Assembly (NCBI RefSeq): GCF_019393635.1
Contig: NC_057866.1
Location: forward strand, 229,041,359 to 229,105,358
Source of the DNA: Dromiciops gliroides
Lineage: Eukaryota; Chordata; Mammalia; Microbiotheria; Microbiotheriidae
Direction of reading: 5' to 3'
DNA length: 64,000 nt
Part shown: one piece after another, positions 57,854-64,000 of the stretch
How positions within the stretch are numbered: position 1 is the stretch's first letter
Layout of the letters: every line of letters begins with the position of its first letter
Made by a program: the position numbers and the translations under genes
Notes under the pieces: model-generated
What the model saw: the letters and a program-made list of their open reading frames with translations, nothing else
Database searches by the model: none
Told to the model about the DNA's origin: nothing

Positions 57854-58205
57854 CTTCCTTCCTTCTTTCCTTCCTTCCTTCCTTCCTTCCTTCCTTCCTT
57901 CCTTCCTTCCTTCCTTCCTTCCTTCCTTCCTTCCTTCCTTCCTTCCTTCCTTCTTTCCTTCCTTCCTTCCTTCCTTCCTTCCTTCCTTCCTTCCTTCCTT
58001 CTTTCCTTCCTTCCTTCCTTCATTCCTTCCTTCCTTCCTTCCTCTCTTCCTCCCTTCCTCCCTCTCTTCCCTTTTTCTTCTGTCTATCTCCCTTTTCCTT
58101 CCTTTTTCCCTCCCTTCCTTCCTTTATCCCTCCATTCCCCCCTCTCTCCCTTCCTTTTCTCCCTCTCCTTCCTTCCTTCTTTCCTTCCTTCCTTCCTCCC
58201 TTCCT
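57852..58205. repeat. (CCTT)n tetranucleotide array
   Basis: A near-pure array of about 43 units to 58022 with CTTT variants, then about 180 bases of imperfect CT-rich units. It produces long Ser-Phe-Leu-Pro open frames that are not genes. Confidence 0.97.
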
Positions 58206-58946
58206 TGGTACTTTTCTTCAAAAGCCAAGATACAGACATGAAAAAAAAGTATTTAGTATTCCAGTTTCTATAAAACTCTCCTTCTCTAGGGGAGAAATAA
58301 CTGGCTTTTGAGTAAGACTTACAAAAGGTCCATGGAAGGGCCAGCTTTGGACTTGTTCAAACACTGAACAAGCTTGTCTTCACATCAGAGATCTAAAACA
58401 GTGCATGAAAGTGGAGACACAGGTGTTGACCAGGCCCATGGACCAAGTCTGGTTTGTTTGTATTTAACACAAAGACCTTTCTTCCTTTTGCAAATGGAAA
58501 TTATGAACAGTACTCTGGAAGCTAGCAGGTGGTAATATTTAGATGGACATCCTTTTTCTTTTTTGTAAAGGGACATACATAAGCTTGCTTTGTTTGACTG
58601 GTGTGTTTCATTCATGGATCAAAGGTCAATTGAATCTCATTTCTCCCATAGGATCCTCACTTTCCTACATTTTCTGTAGACCAACCAATGAAATAACAGG
58701 TGCACCCCACTTTAAACAACAGCTACATTCATTCATTTAAGAGACATTGAGATATCAAGTATAAGCAAAGTGTTGAAGAGTTGGTGTAGAATGAATATTT
58801 CTAATGAAAATACTAAGTTCTCATTGAGTTGTTTAATAAAGGCATTCAATGGAAATCTCTGATTTTCTGAACTGAGGCATCTCCCTTGGAGCTAGGCATG
58901 TAATCTGGCCCCTTTCTGTGGGACATGTTTTTGGAGCCTTACTGAA

Positions 58947-58950
<4 letters not shown>
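58206..58950. other. No gene recognised
   Basis: Unassigned. Confidence 0.4.

Positions 58951-58998
<48 letters not shown>
58951..58998. repeat. (TC)n microsatellite
   Basis: About 24 TC units, followed by imperfect TC and a TATC-rich stretch to about 59090. Confidence 0.97.
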
Positions 58999-59002
<4 letters not shown>

Positions 59003-59255
59003 CTCTGCCTCTGCCTCTACCTATCTCTCCATTTCTCTCCCTATACCTATCAATGATATCTCTATATATCTATATCTATCTACATATCTGTATTTAGAGC
59101 CAGGATGACATAGAAAAATTTTTAACCAGTCCCCCTAAATATCTATGATTTTTTTCCTAAAGAGAGTTAGTGAGTAGACTTTTGTGGCTCAGGAGGTTGG
59201 ACCCTGGTCAGGCAATTAAGGTGTGAAAATGTTGCTGCCTGAAACTTTCTGAAAT

Positions 59256-59830
59256 CACTAATAATAGAGCAATGCAAATCAAAACAACTTTGAAGTTTCA
59301 CCTCACACCTATCAGACTGACAAAGATGACAAAAGAGGAAAAGGACAAATGTTGGAGGGGCTGTGAGAAAACACATATGCATATGCATGGTGGATCTGTG
59401 AATTGGTCCAGCCATTCTGGAAAAGAATTTGGAGCTGGAAAGTTAGCAAATGATGCATAGCCTATGATTCAACTATACCATTACTAGGCCTATATCCCCG
59501 ATAAAATAAAAGAAACAAGAAAGAGATCTATGTATACAAAAATATTTATAGCTGCTCTTTTTGGGGTAGCCAAAAATTGGAAATTAAGGGTATGTCTTTC
59601 TACTGGAAGGGATGGCCAAACAAATTGTGTCATATGAATGGAATGGAGTGATATTGTGCCATAAGAAATGATGACATGGACAATTTCAGAGAAATTGGGG
59701 AGATCTTTATGAAGTGAAGTGAGCAAAACTATGAACAATTTATTCAACGACAACATTCTGGAGAAAAAAAAGAACTTCAAAAGACTTTAGAATTCAACAC
59801 AATGATCAGCCAAAATAAATACAAGGCAGT
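59256..59830 (+). mobile_element. L1 ORF2 C-terminus and 3' region
   Basis: Frame 59272-59458 reads MQIKTTLKFHLTPIRLTKMT, then KDKCWRGCEK: the ORF2 C-terminal zinc-knuckle-adjacent segment (family HLTP.R and CWRGCGE). Downstream wording (ttactaggcctatatccccg, aaaatatttatagctgctct) continues the L1 end. Stops follow, so it is inactive. Confidence 0.9.
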
Positions 59831-60135
59831 TAGGGAGGGAGAGCACTAACAGTTGGGAAGAATCAGGAGAGATTGCAAGATCTTGAGAAATGGCCACTCC
59901 CAGCTTTGGAAGTCATCTCATTAATTGGAGAGTTCAATAGTTCTAGAGTAGGGTGGCATCTGCCTAGTGGGTGGTGATTTCTGAAATCTTGAAGGAGATG
60001 ACCATGGCCAGAATCATCTTGTAGTAAAAAGGCTGAAGAGAGCCATGCCCTGGCTGGCCAGGAGGCATGGATTTTGTCAACTATTTAGCAGCTCTGCCAA
60101 AGTGTTTGTGAAACATCTGCTCACAATTTACAGAA
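59831..60135. other. No gene recognised
   Basis: Unassigned. Confidence 0.35.
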
Positions 60136-60545
60136 AGGGCAGCTAGGTGATCCAATGGATAGAGCTCTGGGCCTGGAGTCAGGAAGACTCATCTTCCTGA
60201 GTTCAAATCTGGCTACATACTTACTAGCTGTATGACCCTGTTTGCCTCAGTTCATCTTTAAAATGAACTGGAGGGGGGCAGCTAGGTGGTGCAGTGGATA
60301 AAGCACTGGTCCTGGAGCCAGCAGGACCTGAGTTCAAATCTAGACTTAGATACTTGACACTTACTAGCTGTGTGACCCTGAGCAAGTCACTTAACCTCCA
60401 TTGTCACCCCCCCCCCAAAAAAAAAAAAAGAAAAGAAAAAAGAAAATGAGCTGGAGGAGGAAAGGGCAAATTACTCCAGTGTCTCTGACAAGAAAACTCC
60501 CAATGAAGTTATGAAGAGCTGAATATGACTGAAACGAATAACAAC
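60136..60545 (+). mobile_element. RTE-tailed SINE split by an A-tailed SINE
   Basis: Host head gggcagctaggtgatccaat and CORE up to 60259; after the insert it resumes with ggcaaattactccagtgtct, atgaagttatgaagagctga, atatgactgaaacgaataac. Confidence 0.92.
60275..60442 (+). mobile_element. A-tailed SINE nested in an RTE-tailed SINE
   Basis: Full length. A 15-bp duplication AAAATGAACTGGAGG (60260-60274) and AAAATGAGCTGGAGG (60443-60457) is host SINE sequence. A C-run and an (A/G) tail end it. Confidence 0.95.
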
Positions 60546-61063
60546 AAAATCACACAAAGGACCTTCACCTTTTGTGTTAAGTGTGAATTTCTGCATTTGC
60601 TAATGAATAGTCTGAGTCTTTGACTTGGTAAACATTTTCTGTAGTGGAGGAAATAAACAGCTGCCTTTGACTTGATATCTAAATTTCACTTTGAATATTT
60701 TTTTAGAAAAGACACTATTATTTATATTTTGGTGGAGGGGGTAATCATAGTTATGAGTCATATCTAAACTCTTTCAGAGAATTCCTCTGAGTTTTAGTGG
60801 GATAGGGGCACTGAGAGAAAAAGATGTGACCCCTCCCTTTTTGGGATCTGGGACTATTTCATTCATACACACACACATATACATATATATACACATACAA
60901 ACTCATATTATATATATATATATAATATTTTGTATATATACAAAACACAAAGGTACATATATATGTACTTATGCATGTATGTATTTATGTATGTATATAT
61001 ACACATATTTCCTAGGATGAATCCAGATCTGTTTAGGGGTTTTCTTAACTTACTATTTTATTT
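60546..61063. other. No gene; AT-rich simple sequence
   Basis: 60866-60996 is an interrupted (AC)/(AT)/(GTAT) mixture that includes a palindromic tatatata stretch. Nothing else is recognised. Confidence 0.5.
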
Positions 61064-61205
61064 ATTTATTTTTTTGGTGTGGCAACTGGGGTTAAGTGAC
61101 TTGCCCAGAGTCACACAGCTAATGTTACATGTCTGAGGTCAGATTTGAACTCAGGTCTTCCTGACTCCAGGGCCAGTGCTCTATCCACTGTGCCACCTAG
61201 TTGCT
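61064..61205 (-). mobile_element. A-tailed tRNA-derived SINE
   Basis: Reverse copy with a (TTTA)n tail. Flanks ttcttaactta and ttttaacatta suggest a decayed duplication. More diverged than the other copies. Confidence 0.85.
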
Positions 61206-61339
61206 TTTAACATTAATTTCTGATAATTTCTTTCCTATCCACATTAAATACCAATATATAAACACTTTCAGTTCGCAACAGAAGATATTTTTTAAAGGAA
61301 CACAAAAATTTTGTAATGAGAAAAAGTTTTAATTTAATT

Positions 61340-62260
61340 TATCAGCTGAAGTGGTTCTTTACGTGATGCTCCATTTCCTGTCTCTGTACCTTGGCACCAG
61401 CTGTCCCTTCTCCTTACCCCCAACCCACAATGCCTGGAACATATACTCTCCTCACCTCCATCTCAGAATCTCTCACTTCATTGATAACTCAACCTAAGCA
61501 CAACCTTTTTATATAATACCTCTTTCAATTCCCCCCAACTGCTAGTGTTTCCCTCCCTAACTACCTTGTCTCAAACTACCTTGCATTGAAACTTGTATTT
61601 TATACACACACGTATATGTTGTCTACTCAATTCAAATGTATGCTTATTAGTAGTGTGAGATTTAAAATTGGATATGAGCATTAAACTCCCTTTTAACCTT
61701 TCCCTTATATATATCCCAGACCAATAAGTGAAAGAAGCCTCTGAGCTTTAGTTAGAGCTTTTATTGTTTGGGAATTACTTAGTCAACAAAACAAGGTGAT
61801 GTTGATTAGAGAGATAGGAAAGTAGAAATACAAATAAATAGTCTTAGATCTAAGCTTAGTCTATATTCCTATAGAACTCACCAAAAACCCAAGGCCACCT
61901 CTGAGGTAGAAAACCGTGTCAAGCACGTGCTGTTATGGAGAACTGGGCCAAGTCGAACCTCAGTCAGTGTCTGTGTGTGCAGAGCAAGCCGGCAGGCGAG
62001 GAGAGTGAAAAAAAGACATCACTTGCCTTTAAACTCACACCCCGGAAGTGGAGTGCTTAGCAGACGCATGGGCGGCTCCTCACGGTCTCCTCCCCAAAAG
62101 GGTGGTCCTTCAAAAACTGGCGTCTTTCAGTTATCCTAGCCAACTGTTAAAAACTTTCACTTTTTTACCACAGTAGAATTGTTTTATTGTCTTTGTATTC
62201 CCAGTAGCTAACACAGTACTGTTACTTAATCACTGATTATTGATTGCTTGATCAGTTTTT
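61340..62260 (+). mobile_element. L2 LINE 3' region split by a solo LTR
   Basis: Left: ctgtctctgtaccttggcac, acaatgcctggaacatatac, cctcacctccatctcagaat, cttgtattttatacacac. Right: ttgttttattgtctttgtat, tcccagtagctaacacagta, taatcactgattattgattg. Confidence 0.82.
61654..62172 (-). mobile_element. Solo LTR (endogenous retrovirus-like)
   Basis: 519 bases bounded by tgtgagattt and ttaccaca (TG...CA with inverted ends) and flanked by a 4-bp duplication GTAG (61650-61653, 62173-62176). AATAAA on the minus strand at 61760-61765 sets the orientation. The middle (61930-62110) is CpG-rich compared with its surroundings, like a U3 promoter. No viral genes. Confidence 0.85.
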
Positions 62261-64000
62261 CAATGTATATGTTCATATAGTGAATTTTCTTTATATACTG
62301 TCAGCAGAAGAATTATCTTAATTTTGGATTTTAGAATGCCCTCATCTTTCATCAAGTTTTTTGAATGAATATGCTACTTCCCAAACAGCCCTGGAAGTTC
62401 TTTGGGGTTTGTACCTCCTGAATACATGGGATTTCTTGTTGTGCTAGACTGAAAAGATGCCCTTCTGTGAAATAGTCCTAACCCTGTCATTACCCATTAA
62501 CAATGATTACTGTTGTGCTACAATAGTGACCTTTTGACAAGCTCCCTTCCTCATATCCTCTTACTTTTCTGTGATCATGTCTATTGGTTCATATTGGTTC
62601 ATACCTGCTTCTACAGGTAAATTAAAGATGGTCATGGTAACATTTCCTAGGGACTTGGGAAACTTGTAGTTAACAATACTGTCACATTATTGTGTTACAT
62701 TTGCAGCTGCTCTGTGTATTTGGCAAATGCATCCAAGACTTCCCTACAGACCTGGTCAATTCTGAGAAATTAAACTACACTGGCAAAAGAGAATCCATAC
62801 CTCTAACTATAGGGAGAGACCCTGGAAGATCTGTTCCAGTTGCAACATAGGAGCTAGGAGGCTCCCTGGTTGGCTTTTAGAGGAACCCTGGAAGGCTGAG
62901 CAGCTTCTTTGGTCTCTTTAGGGTTAATAAAAGGCAGGGGAGGATTTCACCTGGAGTAGTTTACTGTATTTGGAAAAACATCCAGAGAACTTAAAATTAC
63001 AGCCCCCAGTTCACTAAATACTTGTGTATACTTGTGCCCTTGATTTTTACAGCAAGAATGAAACCTGATGAGATCTTTTTCCTCTATCCTGACAGAGACT
63101 ATTTTCCATGCCTTGAAGGTCCTCTAACGTTAAGTCCATTCACCCCTGTCTCCCACTGAACAAGTGTAAATGAAAAGAAGGCTGGGACAGCCACTTGGTA
63201 TAGCTTTGACATTACACAGATGACCAGCATGTGAGTTTTCTCTGATCTAAGCCTCCAGTGATTTCAGTCTCTGGTGCTGAAGTGAATTGTCAGTCTCTCA
63301 CCTGGAGACATGAGTGTTTTTGTTGTATTGACATGGCACTGAAAGACAGTCATAAATGTCTGTTGCTAGGTGGATCTGAAAGGAAAAAATTTCCAAAGCA
63401 GATTTTAAGGACATTCTTGATTTCTTAAATCATGGTGATGGAATAGCACATTTACCAGATGGTGGGAATCTTTTGACTGAAGCCGACGTTTCTTCAGCTT
63501 TCTTGGTTTTCAGTGTCTCTGGTACTGTGATTGTGTTGGGTGATATCCAACAATTCTGTCTTCATTAGGGTGAATCTTTCCAGGGAAGAAAGTCTAAGGC
63601 TCTTATTTGAATATATTTATGTCAAGCAAATTATTTTCACCTTTGTCACTGGACTGTTAGTAGATGGGGAAGAGGAGGAGAATGGGGAGGAAGAGGAGGA
63701 TGGGAGGAAGTGTGGTGTATTGGAAATAACAGGATGGCCTAGAATCCTAGCTCTGGTTAACTAGTTGTGCCACTTTGAACAACACATTTTCTCTGAGCCT
63801 CAGTTTCCTCAAGAGTAAAATGAAACTTTTGGACTACATATTCAAAGGTTCCCTTGGGCTCTAAAATTTTATTCTAAGTAGGAATAGCAACACAATGGTG
63901 CACTTTCCTTTTGTTTTTCATGCATTATTTTTGAGACATTTTTGGATTTCACAAACATTCTGGAGGAAATCCAAGGATGAGGTATTTTTTCTTTATGATT
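62261..64000. other. No gene; MIR relic near 63715-63855
   Basis: 63715-63855 (ggcctagaatcctagctctg, ctgagcctcagtttcctcaa, gggctctaaaattttattct) is a MIR relic preceded by a GGA/GAA-rich patch (63665-63710). The rest is unassigned. Confidence 0.5.

Noticed and set aside
57814..58311. Long Ser/Phe/Leu/Pro-rich frames
   Set aside because: Pure translation of the (CCTT)n array.

Overview
The window looks like intergenic or intronic DNA of a metatherian (marsupial) mammal. About sixteen copies of a ~140-150 bp tRNA-derived SINE with a marsupial consensus (gggcagctaggtggcgcag start, CORE-like tail ending ccaattgcctcac then an A-tail) carry clean target-site duplications. They sit among L1, RTE-tailed SINEs, very old L2/L3/MIR relics and long dinucleotide/tetranucleotide microsatellites. 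The form of the SINE ending resembles the WSINE type I associate with Australian marsupials; that is recall-based inference and needs a Repbase/Dfam comparison. I found no intact protein-coding gene, no CRISPR array, no operon and no tRNA or rRNA gene.

Gene-derived sequence is retroposed and dead. (1) 539-1925 (-): a full-length processed pseudogene of ribosomal protein SA (RPSA), split by a SINE whose tail has grown into a (TCCTC)n array. (2) 2011-2294 (+): a near full-length 7SL (SRP) RNA pseudogene. (3) 19640-19795 (+): a fragment of a YBX3-like cold-shock-domain gene. (4) 49824-50147 (+): a 5'-truncated histone H4 retropseudogene that keeps the histone 3' stem-loop, has an A-tail starting at the natural mRNA end, and is joined directly to an RTE retrotransposon.

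Layout. 0-10 kb: RPSA and 7SL pseudogenes, then old MIR/L2 and sparse single-copy DNA. 10-25 kb: L1 3' end with a nested SINE, a possible LTR, L2, MIR, YBX3 fragment, SINE-in-SINE nest. 25-31 kb: a nested L1 complex (an L1 with its own 5' end, interrupted by a 1.5-kb 5'-truncated L1 and a SINE). 31-47 kb: old L2/L3/MIR relics, microsatellites and apparently unique DNA. 47-53 kb: solo LTR inside an L2, RTE-H4 junction, antisense L3, long L2. 53-62 kb: several L1 3' ends, nested SINEs, a site hit twice by retrotransposition at 56.4-57.0 kb, large (CCTT)n, and a second solo LTR inside an L2. 62-64 kb: little recognisable.

The elements do not form a pathway. Their nesting gives a relative chronology: L2, L3 and MIR are oldest, then RTE-tailed SINEs, LTRs and L1 copies, then the A-tailed SINE, which interrupts RPSA, L1, L2 and RTE-SINE copies. 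I found no undescribed functional system; the most notable items are the H4/RTE junction, the RPSA/SINE/microsatellite stack, the nested L1s and the triple target-site copy.
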